DNA of 7,032 nt from Syntrophorhabdaceae bacterium PtaU1.Bin034 (lineage in GTDB: Bacteria > Desulfobacterota_G > Syntrophorhabdia > Syntrophorhabdales > WCHB1-27), in contig MVRP01000207.1 of NCBI GenBank assembly GCA_002067405.1, positions 1 to 7,032 on the forward strand, written 5' to 3'. Position numbers and translations under genes: made by a program. Below the pieces are notes generated by a model, which worked only from the letters and a program-made list of their open reading frames with translations, ran no database searches and was not told where the DNA came from. Below are positions 1 to 6,263 of this stretch, piece by piece. Within the stretch, counting starts at the first letter, position 1; each line of letters opens with the position of its first letter.

Positions 1-1
1 G

Positions 2-775
2 ACCACGGGGGTCCTGAAGGAAGCCCTTGCGGGAACAAAGGCGCGGGGACAGTGGGGCGAACGGATGACGGAAGACATACTTCGGGTGGCGGGTTTCGTG
101 GAAAACGTCAATTACGTCAAGCAAAGGATGATCGAGGGTGTGGGTTCGAGGCCCGACTTCACGTTTTTTCTGCCACGGGGGCTCAAGCTCAATATGGATG
201 TGAAGTTTCCTTTCGACAACTATATCCGGTTCCTTGACGCCTCGACCGATGGTGAGAAGGCCCGCTTTCGGGCGGATTTCCTGCGAGATGTGAAGGCCAA
301 GATCAGGGAAGTGACTACGCGGGATTACATAAACTCCGAGCAGAATACCGTCGACTATGTCCTCCTCTTCATACCTAACGAACAAGTCTATGCCTTTGTG
401 CACGAGCAGGACAGCCTGCTATTGGAGGCAGCGATCAAACAGCATGTCATTTGCTGCTCCCCCTCGACGCTCTTTGCCGTCCTGGCTGTTATCCGTCAGG
501 CGGTTGACTCCTTTGCCTTGGAACAGACATCGAATGAAATACTCGTCCTTCTCGGCAGCTTTAAAAAGCAGTGGGACGAGTTCCTGAAGAAGCTTGACCT
601 GCTTGGAAAGCGGATCGAGGACCTGCACAGGGAATTCGATATCCTGAATACGACAAGGCGACGACAGCTCGAACGGCCCCTTGCACGGATCGAACAAATC
701 AGGAAGGAACGAGCTCCGGGAATAAGCGCGCAGGGAGAAGATGCAGCGACGGGAGCCGACGACCGGGGTAGCTGA
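2..775 (+). CDS. rmuC: DNA recombination protein RmuC, C-terminal part (5' end outside window)
   Basis: The frame is open from base 2, so the gene begins before the window and the ATG at 65 is internal. The 21 codons before it read LKEALAGTKARGQWGER, the conserved RmuC stretch leading into the nuclease-like domain. 257 residues are visible. The core shows RPDF (D at about nt 155) followed by DVKFP (D at 197, K at 203), matching the PD-(D/E)xK arrangement of the RmuC domain, then a long helical C-terminal part ending in a charged, low-complexity tail. RmuC proteins normally have an N-terminal membrane anchor and coiled coil, which would lie upstream. In E. coli RmuC limits inverted-repeat-stimulated rearrangements; biochemical activity is less certain. 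It is separated from hrcA by 82 bp containing a promoter, so it is probably a separate transcription unit. The family call is firm. Confidence 0.93.
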   Translation, partial: TTGVLKEALAGTKARGQWGERMTEDILRVAGFVENVNYVKQRMIEGVGSRPDFTFFLPRGLKLNMDVKFPFDNYIRFLDASTDGEKARFRADFLRDVKAKIREVTTRDYINSEQNTVDYVLLFIPNEQVYAFVHEQDSLLLEAAIKQHVICCSPSTLFAVLAVIRQAVDSFALEQTSNEILVLLGSFKKQWDEFLKKLDLLGKRIEDLHREFDILNTTRRRQLERPLARIEQIRKERAPGISAQGEDAATGADDRGS

Positions 776-814
776 ATACCCTTGTCCTGAGCGGCCCGGC
801 GGTTTTTCGATTCC

Positions 815-853
815 TTGACAAAAATGGCCAATATCATTAATTTATTGTATATT
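815..853 (+). promoter_or_regulatory. Putative promoter of the hrcA-grpE-dnaJ operon
   Basis: A consensus -35 box TTGACA lies at 815-820, in the gap between rmuC and hrcA. The -10 is ambiguous. ATTAAT (836-841) follows after a 15-bp spacer, TAATTT (838-843) after 17 bp, and TATATT (848-853) is the best hexamer but sits 27 bp away. Any of these gives a very short 5' leader, since hrcA starts at 858. No CIRCE inverted repeat (TTAGCACTC-N9-GAGTGCTAA) and no convincing sigma-32 -35/-10 pair is present. The 11 bases ending in this -35 box recur at the kinase promoter (4115-4125). Confidence 0.5.
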
Positions 854-857
854 CGCG

Positions 858-1889
858 ATGGAAACACTGACTGAAAGAGAGAGAAAGGTTCTGGAAATGA
901 TTATGAACAGTTATATTGTTTCCGCTGAACCGGTCGGATCCAGGACGTTATCGAAGCTCATGAGCAACAAGTGGAGCTCCGCAACGATCCGGAATGTTAT
1001 GGCTGACCTGGAGGAGCAGGGGTTCCTTTACAAACCTCACGTGGTAGCCGGGAGAATACCTACGGGAAAGGCTTTCAGGTATTACGTAAACAGCCTGCTC
1101 GTGCCGCGACAGCCGGGAAAGCGCGAACTACTGGCCCTGGAAGGTCTCATCACGCACCGGTATTCCCATGTGGAGGAGATCATGGGCGATGCTTCGAGAA
1201 TTCTTGCCAGTCTCTGCAGGTATACCGGTATAGTTGTCGAACCGAAAATGGATTTCATGTCCTTCAAGGAAGTCGAATTCGTCAAACTCTCGAAACTGAC
1301 GATACTGGTGGTGTTCGTGAACAGCTCGGGCATGGTGCATAAGAGGCTTGTCAACACCGAAGAGGAGCTCCCCCAGGAGCTGTTGACGGGCATGAAGAGC
1401 TACCTGAACGAAAGGTGCGAAGGTCTGCCCTTTTATTCACTCAGGAGAAAGATATTTGAGGATATGACCAGGGATAGGGACGATTTCCGTTCCCTTATGA
1501 GCAAGGTCATGGACGTTCTCGAGGCGATCATGCACAATGAAGAGGAGAGGGAGGTCTACATAGAAGGCACTTCGAAGATCATCGGCGTGCCTGAGCTCTC
1601 CGATATCAACCGACTGAGAGAGCTCTTTCAGGCCTTCGAGAAAAAAGAGAAACTGCTGAAGCTGCTCGACAAGAGTATGGAGCAGGGAGGCATTAACGTG
1701 ATTATTGGGGCAGAAAACGAAGTGAAGGGGATGCGCGATATGAGCATCATCACTTCCACTTACGGAATAGCCGAGAATAACTACGGGATACTGGGAGTGA
1801 TAGGACCACTTCGGATGGACTATTCCCGGATTATCCCGATTGTTAACTATACGGCTCAGGCGGTAACTGATCTTTTAAGGATGATGTGA
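858..1889 (+). CDS. hrcA: Heat-inducible transcription repressor HrcA
   Basis: The 343-residue product has the usual HrcA length. The N-terminal winged helix (about residues 3-75) carries LTERERKVLEMI, then SYIVSAEPVGSRTLSK and SSATIRNVMADLEEQGFL, all typical of the family, followed by the wing AGRIPTGKAFRYYV (residues 64-77). A GAF-like middle domain and a C-terminal dimerisation part (INVIIGAENE, GPLRMDYSRIIPIVNYTAQAV) complete it. The start at 858 is chosen because the conserved N-terminus begins there; no Shine-Dalgarno sequence precedes it. HrcA binds CIRCE operators and represses class I heat-shock genes, with GroEL modulating its activity in known systems. It is first in the cluster, 9 bp before grpE. 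The wing has HVVAGR where many family members have HTSAGR, a mild deviation. No CIRCE site is seen in this window, so its targets probably lie elsewhere. Confidence 0.96.
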   Translation: METLTERERKVLEMIMNSYIVSAEPVGSRTLSKLMSNKWSSATIRNVMADLEEQGFLYKPHVVAGRIPTGKAFRYYVNSLLVPRQPGKRELLALEGLITHRYSHVEEIMGDASRILASLCRYTGIVVEPKMDFMSFKEVEFVKLSKLTILVVFVNSSGMVHKRLVNTEEELPQELLTGMKSYLNERCEGLPFYSLRRKIFEDMTRDRDDFRSLMSKVMDVLEAIMHNEEEREVYIEGTSKIIGVPELSDINRLRELFQAFEKKEKLLKLLDKSMEQGGINVIIGAENEVKGMRDMSIITSTYGIAENNYGILGVIGPLRMDYSRIIPIVNYTAQAVTDLLRMM

Positions 1890-1898
1890 GGTTGCGAG

Positions 1899-2507
1899 AT
1901 GAATGACAAGGATAAAGAGAAGCACGTTGATGTTCATACGGAGAGTGCAGGAGACGAAAAGCATAAGGAAGAAAAACATCCTGAGCATGAGCACGAAGAA
2001 CATAAAAAGAAAAAAAAGAAAGAAGAGGAGATAGATGAGCTGAAAAAGGCTCTTGAAGAGAAGGAGAAGCAGATCGAGGAACTGAAAGAGAGGCTTCTTT
2101 ACCAGCAGGCGGAATTTGAGAACTTCAAGAAACTAAAAGCAAGGGAAAAACAGGAAGTGCTCCGATTCGGAAACGAGACGCTCGTCAAGGAGTTGCTGCC
2201 CGTTATCGACAACCTGGAAAGGGCGATCGAGCATGCGGGAAAAACGGAAGAAGCCAAGGCAATCGCGGAGGGTGTCGCCCTGACGCTCAATGGGTTCCTC
2301 AAAGTGCTCGAAAAGTCCGACGTCACCCGTGTTGAGGCGCTGAACAAGAAATTCGACCCGAATATTCATGAAGCGGTCTATCAGGAAGAAAAGGATGATG
2401 TCGAGCCCGGAACCGTGGTGACGGAATTCCAGAAGGGGTACGTGATGGATGGAAGGCTTCTCAGGCCTGCAATGGTGTCGGTTGCGAAGAAGCCTGAAAA
2501 GGATTAA
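1899..2507 (+). CDS. grpE: GrpE, nucleotide exchange factor for DnaK, with His/Lys-rich N-terminus
   Basis: The 202-residue protein releases ADP from DnaK in the cytosolic DnaK-DnaJ-GrpE cycle. Residues 42 to about 130 form the long charged helix that dimerises, containing the signature FENFKK (73-78) and [15 protein letters not shown]. The C-terminal beta head follows, with [12 protein letters not shown] and [18 protein letters not shown]. The first 41 residues are unusual: seven histidines (9, 13, 22, 27, 30, 32, 35) among Lys and Glu, ending in six consecutive lysines (36-41). A GAGGT Shine-Dalgarno sequence at 1888-1892 overlaps the hrcA stop and sits 6 bp before the ATG, supporting this start and translation coupled to hrcA. 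dnaJ follows after 14 bp. Confidence 0.96.
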   Translation: MNDKDKEKHVDVHTESAGDEKHKEEKHPEHEHEEHKKKKKKEEEIDELKKALEEKEKQIEELKERLLYQQAEFENFKKLKAREKQEVLRFGNETLVKELLPVIDNLERAIEHAGKTEEAKAIAEGVALTLNGFLKVLEKSDVTRVEALNKKFDPNIHEAVYQEEKDDVEPGTVVTEFQKGYVMDGRLLRPAMVSVAKKPEKD

Positions 2508-2521
2508 ACTATTGCACCAAT

Positions 2522-3625
2522 ATGAGAAAAGATTTTTACGAAGTTCTGGGTGTGTCCAGAAACGCCACAGATGAGGAAATAAAGAAAGCGTATCGAAAAC
2601 TCGCTCTCACCTACCATCCTGACCGGAACCAGGGAAACCCGGAAGCAGAGGAGAAATTCAAAGAGATAAATCAGGCGTACGAAATCCTGGGTGATCAGGA
2701 AAAGCGCGCCCGGTTTGACCAGTTCGGTACCACGGACCAGTCGGGAGCCTTCTTTGATTTCGGTTTTACGAGGAACTTCGACGATATATTCGGCGATCTC
2801 TTCAATGACTTCTTCGGGGGGACTCAACGGAGAAGAGCACGCAAAGGAGAAGACCTTCGTTATAACCTGGAAGTAGAGTTCGAGGAAGCGGTCTTTGGAG
2901 CCGAGAAGCAGATAGAAATCCCTCAGGAAGTGCGATGCACCGCATGCGGCGGGTCGAGAGTGGAGCCGGGTTACCAGCCGACAATCTGTAAAGCGTGTAA
3001 CGGCAGGGGGCAGGCGCGGTACACCCAGGGTTTTTTCACCATAAACAAGACCTGCGAGCACTGCAGAGGCGAGGGGCAGATCATCAAGAACCCCTGTAAG
3101 ACCTGCAAGGGCAAAGGTTTTATTCGCACGAAGAAAACGCTGAAAGTCACCATTCCGCCTGGAGTCGATACCGGCACCCGGCTGAAGATGAGGGGCGAAG
3201 GCGCGCAGGGCCATCATGATACGATGGCGGGCGACCTTTATATTGTTCTGAAAGTCAAGGAACACCCGGTGTTCGAACGGGATGGCGACGATATCTACGT
3301 GCATACCGAGGTTCATTTCCCCGTCCTTTGCCTCGGAGGCGAGATCAAGGTACCCACGCTCGAAGGTGAGATCGGCTTAAAGATACCTCCGGGAACGTCC
3401 GCCGAAAAGGTGTTCAGGCTCAGGGGTCTCGGCGTACCGAAGACAAATGGCTACGGCAGGGGTGATCAGTATGTTCATCTCCACATAGCCGTTCCGAAAA
3501 CGGTGACGGACAAGCAGAGGGATCTGCTCGAAGAGCTTGCCAGGGAATTTCAAAACGGCGGGGAGCAGGGCCACGCGACGAGCTTCAAGCAGAAATTCAA
3601 GGAATTCTTTGACTGGAAGGAGTAG
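2522..3625 (+). CDS. dnaJ: Chaperone protein DnaJ (type I Hsp40)
   Basis: The 367-residue protein is a full-length class I J-protein that delivers substrates to DnaK and stimulates its ATPase through the HPD motif (residues 32-34). The order is J domain (4-69), a short Gly/Phe region (about 70-105), the Cys-rich zinc domain with pairs C139/C142, C156/C159, C178/C181 and C192/C195, then two beta-sandwich substrate-binding domains and a C-terminal dimerisation helix. Spacing between the zinc pairs matches E. coli DnaJ as I recall it. The first CxxCxGxG repeat is degenerate (CTACGGSR, Arg for the last Gly), but all eight cysteines remain. The start is fixed by [10 protein letters not shown] at the N-terminus; no clear Shine-Dalgarno sequence is present in the 14-bp gap after grpE, so translation may depend on coupling. 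dnaK does not sit between grpE and dnaJ. The gene converges with the minus-strand gene 7 bp downstream. Confidence 0.97.
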   Translation: MRKDFYEVLGVSRNATDEEIKKAYRKLALTYHPDRNQGNPEAEEKFKEINQAYEILGDQEKRARFDQFGTTDQSGAFFDFGFTRNFDDIFGDLFNDFFGGTQRRRARKGEDLRYNLEVEFEEAVFGAEKQIEIPQEVRCTACGGSRVEPGYQPTICKACNGRGQARYTQGFFTINKTCEHCRGEGQIIKNPCKTCKGKGFIRTKKTLKVTIPPGVDTGTRLKMRGEGAQGHHDTMAGDLYIVLKVKEHPVFERDGDDIYVHTEVHFPVLCLGGEIKVPTLEGEIGLKIPPGTSAEKVFRLRGLGVPKTNGYGRGDQYVHLHIAVPKTVTDKQRDLLEELAREFQNGGEQGHATSFKQKFKEFFDWKE

Positions 3626-3632
3626 CACCCTC

Positions 3633-3938
3633 TTATTCTATGTGTGATCTGGCTGTCTCGACGGCGAGATCTCTGTCCTTTGTAAACAGCCACCAGTGCA
3701 TTGCGGAAGAGTGAATTCCCGCTGCCTTGTCCTGCCCTCTGGCATAATACCAATCATCGAATCGCTCCACGGTAGAAAACGGGTGGTTTTCGGTGCAGAA
3801 GATCCTGCAGGGGTTAATCTCCTTGAAAAAGATTGTTTCATCGGGGACGTCATCGTATGCCAGGTCGCCGGGCAACACTACCTGAGACACGTCGATCCCC
3901 TCTGCTTGCTTTTTATCCAGCCATTCCGAGATTCTCAT
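3633..3938 (-). CDS. Hypothetical protein, 101 residues, aromatic-rich
   Basis: I do not recognise a named family. Reading from the ATG at 3936-3938, the product begins MRISEWLDKKQAEGIDVSQ and is probably cytosolic, with no signal peptide or membrane segment. The middle holds C44-x3-C48, followed by NHPFSTVERF and a Trp/Tyr/His-rich part (W63, Y64, Y65, H76, H81, W82, W83), ending in LFTKDRDLAVETARSHIE. The composition looks like a folded protein rather than a chance reading frame. A longer version from TTG at 3980 is possible, but the ATG is preferred: it has a GGAGAAG ribosome-binding sequence (3947-3953, minus strand) and a promoter whose -10 lies between the two candidate starts, so TTG would fall upstream of transcription. 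It converges with dnaJ, 7 bp apart, with no terminator between. Confidence 0.68.
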   Translation of the reverse strand: MRISEWLDKKQAEGIDVSQVVLPGDLAYDDVPDETIFFKEINPCRIFCTENHPFSTVERFDDWYYARGQDKAAGIHSSAMHWWLFTKDRDLAVETARSHIE

Positions 3939-3968
3939 TTGATTTGCTTCTCCGTTTAGGTGTTGGTT

Positions 3969-3997
3969 TTTATACTCCAATATAAGTCATCATGCAA
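3969..3997 (-). promoter_or_regulatory. Putative minus-strand promoter of the 101-residue gene
   Basis: Read on the minus strand, TTGCAT (3992-3997) is followed after exactly 17 bp by TATAAA (3969-3974). The -10 matches consensus at five of six positions, while the -35 keeps only the TTG core. Transcription would start near 3961, giving a leader of about 23 nt that includes the GGAGAAG ribosome-binding sequence and ends at the ATG at 3938. The arrangement supports the short start choice for this gene. Confidence 0.45.
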
Positions 3998-4031
3998 GCA
4001 TGGAAAAGCACCGCACTCCTTTTTCAGGGAA

Positions 4032-4065
4032 GGGCAAGACAGGTTTCTTCAAAATAGTCTTGTCC
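4032..4065 (+). other. Stem-loop directly upstream of the terminator hairpin
   Basis: Bases 4032-4040 (GGGCAAGAC) pair with 4057-4065 (GTCTTGTCC) in a 9-bp stem with one G-U pair and a 16-nt loop. The stem abuts the next hairpin without spacer. Together they form a two-hairpin 3' end typical of small RNAs or structured transcript ends. No coding sequence on the plus strand accounts for it. Confidence 0.5.
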
Positions 4066-4089
4066 AAGGCCGGACGTCAGTCCGGTTTT
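4066..4089 (+). terminator. Rho-independent terminator, plus strand
   Basis: CCGGAC (4070-4075), loop GTCA, and GTCCGG (4080-4085) form a perfect 6-bp GC-rich stem, extended by two G-U and two A-U pairs at its base. It is followed by TTTT and then ATCTCTT. On the minus strand no T-run follows the stem, so it works for plus-strand transcripts. The nearest upstream plus-strand gene is dnaJ, 440 bp away with an opposing gene in between. It either ends a long dnaJ read-through transcript, ends a small RNA, or insulates the kinase promoter at 4120. Confidence 0.72.
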
Positions 4090-4119
4090 ATCTCTTAGCT
4101 GATAGATGATTGGAATTCC

Positions 4120-4146
4120 TTGACACAAAAGGCGATTTTCTATAGT
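4120..4146 (+). promoter_or_regulatory. Putative promoter of the kinase-regulator operon
   Basis: A consensus TTGACA (4120-4125) is followed by TATAGT (4141-4146) after a 15-bp spacer; TAGTTT (4143-4148) would give 17 bp. It lies 31 bp after the terminator and leaves a leader of roughly 80 nt before the kinase start at 4236. The 11 bases ending in the -35 box, ATTCCTTGACA, are identical to those before hrcA, and the similarity continues into the spacer (AAA and GGC in matching positions). Confidence 0.5.
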
Positions 4147-4235
4147 TTTACATAATTAACAGACAAAAGAGATCACCTTTTACTCTTATTCGGGCGCTTT
4201 CTCAATGCGGTTGTTGCTGCTGAAGGGAGAGATGT

Positions 4236-5525
4236 ATGTCGTGCCGGAATGACAAAGAGCTTCAGGACATGTCTTTAATACAGAAAACAGACGTCGAGCG
4301 CAGAATAGAAGCGCTTGAGGCCGAGATTGAAGTATTAAAAAAAGCCCAGATGGCTATTGCGAGTGAAAGGAGACAGGCAGACCGGGAGCATATAAAGCAA
4401 AGGGATCTGCTGCAAGTTATTATTGATAATATCCCCATCCTTCTCACTATCTGGGACTCCGAGCGGAGAGAATTACGGTTCAACGCCGCCTTCCGACGAA
4501 TTACCGGCTGGACCGAATCAGACGCAGTTAACAACAACTTCATGTCAAAAATGTACCCCGATGTGGAATACCGGAAAGAGGTAGAAAAGTACATACGGTC
4601 GAAACTCTCAGGATTCCGGGATTTTAAGACAACGGCCAAGGACGGGTCGTTTGTAGATATAGCGTGGGCGAATGTAAGGACTCCCGACAGCATCACTATA
4701 GGTATAGGCGTCGATATCAGTAAGCGAAAACGGGCTGAAGAGGAAATAAAGGATAAACTGGAGAGGATGGTAAAAGAACGCACTACGGAACTCGACGCGA
4801 AAAATGCAGCACTGCTAAAAGAGACAAAAGAGCGCGAGCAGGCTGAGGAGCGTATTCGCAAGCTTTACAGCCAGCTTGTAAAGAGCCAGGAGAAGGAGCG
4901 GCAAAGGATTTCTTATGATTTGCATGACAATCTGGCACAAGATCTTTTTACCCTGAAGATAAAGCTTGATACTTTCTTTGCTGATCAGCCACACACTTCT
5001 GAAGAAAACAGGGAGAAGATTTCCAAACTCTCGGAAATCGTGAAAGGAACCATATCGTCTATCCGGAAAATGGCCTACGAATTAGCTCCTGGCGGCCTGA
5101 AACTTTTGGGCCTCGTTCCCACTCTCTGCAATTATTGCAGTGATTTTTCTAAGGAATACGGAGTAACGGTTGACTTCCTTCCTGCCGGAATGGACAATAT
5201 TGATATAAGTTTTGATATCCAAATAACCCTGTATCGCATTGTTCAGGAATGCCTGAACAATATCAGGAAACATGCTGATGCCACCCATGTGACTATCAAA
5301 TTGGTCATGTCTTTTCCCAACATTATCCTTCGCATAAAAGACAACGGAAAAGGCTTTGATGTACAAAAAGAATTTGCCGGGGCAGTAGATAAAAGGCAGA
5401 TGGGCATTCCGAATATAGATGAAAGGGTGACCGCCCTGAAAGGAAGAATGAGGATAGAATCGCGCGTGATGCAGGGAACGGAAGTCGTGATAGAGATACC
5501 TTGGAGGAAAAATAAACATAAATAG
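4236..5525 (+). CDS. Cytosolic PAS-domain sensor histidine kinase, NarX/DegS-type (HisKA_3)
   Basis: The 429-residue protein has no signal peptide or membrane segment, so it should sense an internal signal. Residues about 15-55 are a charged coiled coil. A PAS domain follows (about 56-165), ending in GIGVDISKRKRAEEE, a usual PAS exit. A second coiled coil (about 165-220) leads to the HisKA_3 dimerisation helix with ERQRISYDLHDNLAQ and phospho-acceptor H230. The ATPase domain shows the N box QECLNNIRKHA (337-347), DNGKGF (369-374) and the G2 part MGIPNIDERVTALKG (389-403). These are the features of kinases that pair with NarL/LuxR-type regulators, and such a regulator follows directly. The start at 4236 has GGGAGA at 4225-4230, 5 bp away; the out-of-frame ATG at 4232 opens only six codons. 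The ligand is unknown. Confidence 0.93.
   Translation: MSCRNDKELQDMSLIQKTDVERRIEALEAEIEVLKKAQMAIASERRQADREHIKQRDLLQVIIDNIPILLTIWDSERRELRFNAAFRRITGWTESDAVNNNFMSKMYPDVEYRKEVEKYIRSKLSGFRDFKTTAKDGSFVDIAWANVRTPDSITIGIGVDISKRKRAEEEIKDKLERMVKERTTELDAKNAALLKETKEREQAEERIRKLYSQLVKSQEKERQRISYDLHDNLAQDLFTLKIKLDTFFADQPHTSEENREKISKLSEIVKGTISSIRKMAYELAPGGLKLLGLVPTLCNYCSDFSKEYGVTVDFLPAGMDNIDISFDIQITLYRIVQECLNNIRKHADATHVTIKLVMSFPNIILRIKDNGKGFDVQKEFAGAVDKRQMGIPNIDERVTALKGRMRIESRVMQGTEVVIEIPWRKNKHK
5503..5507 (+). promoter_or_regulatory. Strong Shine-Dalgarno for the response regulator, inside the kinase gene end
   Basis: GGAGG lies within the last kinase codons. It is 4 bp before ATA at 5512 and 10 bp before ATA at 5518, both in the regulator frame. 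No ATG, GTG or TTG occurs in that frame between the stop at 5491 and the ATG at 5581. The site is far too distant (73 bp) to serve 5581. It therefore argues that translation begins near 5512-5518. Confidence 0.6.
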
Positions 5526-6195
5526 AAAAAAAACAGTTCTAATAGTTGATGATCATCCCCTGTTCAGGGAAGGTCTCAGAATGCTTTTGCAAAGTCACCC
5601 GGAGTACGAGATGCTTGGAGGAGCAGGAAGCGGGGGGGATGCACTCAGGAAAGCCAAGGAACTAAAACCCGACATAGTAGTGATGGATATATCCTTACCT
5701 GATGAAAGCGGAATTGAAGTGACACGAAAGATAAGTAATCTCTATCCAGAGATGCGTGTTACGATTCTCAGCATGCACTCTAAAATAGATTATATAGTCG
5801 AGGCTTTTAAGGCGGGCGCTACAGGGTATCTTGTAAAGGAATCGGCGACCGAAAGTATCATTGCATGTCTTAATGCTGTATGCAAAGGGGAATATTTTAT
5901 CGATTCTTCACTTTCCCATACCGTCGCAGAATGTTTTAAGAAATTAGGTGAAAAAGAGGTTACGCCGTCTAATGCCTCCTATAATATGCTGACTTCGCGA
6001 GAGCAAGAGGTTCTACGCTTAATCGCTGAAGGACTTTCCACGAAAACGATTGCAAAAAGACTTTTCATCAGCCCCAAAACTGTGGAAAACCACAGGACGA
6101 ATATTATGAATAAGCTCGAACTTCACAGCACGCTGGAGCTAGTACGTTATGCGGCAAAACTCGGCCTAATTGACGTAGATGCATGGAAGGTCTGA
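5518..6195 (+). CDS. NarL/LuxR-family response regulator, apparent ATA start
   Basis: Read from ATA at 5518 the product is 225 residues, the normal length for NarL-type regulators. The receiver domain (about 4-120) begins RKKTVLIVDDHPLFREGLR, with acidic pair D11/D12, phospho-acceptor D57 in VVMDISLPD, S85 and K107 (YLVKES). A linker leads to the LuxR-type helix-turn-helix (about 157-216): LTSREQEVLRLIAEGLSTKTIAKRL is followed by ISPKTVENHRTNIMNKL. The first canonical start in frame is ATG at 5581, which would remove the first 21 residues, including beta-1 and the acidic pair needed for Mg2+ binding. Hence the ATA choice, or an ATG altered at base 5520. The gene overlaps the kinase stop by 8 bp and is surely its partner. 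It is a DNA-binding regulator activated by phosphorylation from H230. Family certain; start uncertain. Confidence 0.85.
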   Translation: MNRKKTVLIVDDHPLFREGLRMLLQSHPEYEMLGGAGSGGDALRKAKELKPDIVVMDISLPDESGIEVTRKISNLYPEMRVTILSMHSKIDYIVEAFKAGATGYLVKESATESIIACLNAVCKGEYFIDSSLSHTVAECFKKLGEKEVTPSNASYNMLTSREQEVLRLIAEGLSTKTIAKRLFISPKTVENHRTNIMNKLELHSTLELVRYAAKLGLIDVDAWKV

Positions 6196-6219
6196 CCCTT
6201 TTTGTAAAGGTCCTCATCA

Positions 6220-6263
6220 ATAAATCCCCCCATTTGCTTCATTGATAAACCCCATTTTTTCAT
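6220..6263 (+). repeat. Imperfect tandem direct repeat upstream of the UbiD-type gene
   Basis: Two neighbouring units share the pattern ATAAA, a C-run, ATTT, and TTCAT: unit 1 is 6220-6242 and unit 2 is 6245-6263. Each contains CCCCATTT. The pair is also framed by ATCAAT (6216-6221) and its reverse complement ATTGAT (6241-6246). It could be a regulatory site between the regulator gene and the UbiD-type gene, but the units are AT-rich and low-complexity. Confidence 0.3.

Noticed and set aside
795..810. Possible terminator after rmuC (GC-rich stretch then TTTTT at 803-807)
   Set aside because: The GC-rich bases do not form a convincing stem of adequate length.
2504..3316. 270-codon open frame on the minus strand opposite grpE end and dnaJ
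   Set aside because: It lies antisense to a clear dnaJ with all conserved motifs; the protein resembles no domain I know and has no ribosome site. It is a shadow of dnaJ codon use.
3696..3959. 87-codon plus-strand open frame opposite the hypothetical gene
   Set aside because: No ribosome site or promoter, and the minus-strand reading has both plus a more protein-like composition.
4232..4252. ATG at 4232 opening a six-codon frame over the kinase start
   Set aside because: Only 1 bp from the ribosome site, versus 5 bp for the kinase ATG at 4236; probably chance.
5491..5533. Programmed frameshift joining kinase and regulator into one hybrid protein
   Set aside because: A +1 shift would be needed, and the GGAGG is too far from the TAG (15 bp) to resemble the prfB-type stimulator; the A8 run lies after the stop. 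Separate initiation is simpler.
6186..6212. Hairpins after the response regulator (GACC-C-TTT with AAAGGTC at 6194-6212, and AAGG/CCTT at 6187-6200)
   Set aside because: The first has a bulge and no T-tract after it; the second has only four good pairs. Neither is convincing as a terminator.
6228..6257. Two CCCCATTT octamers resembling sigma-32 -10 elements
   Set aside because: No CTTGAA-like -35 at suitable spacing upstream of either copy; they come from the direct repeat.
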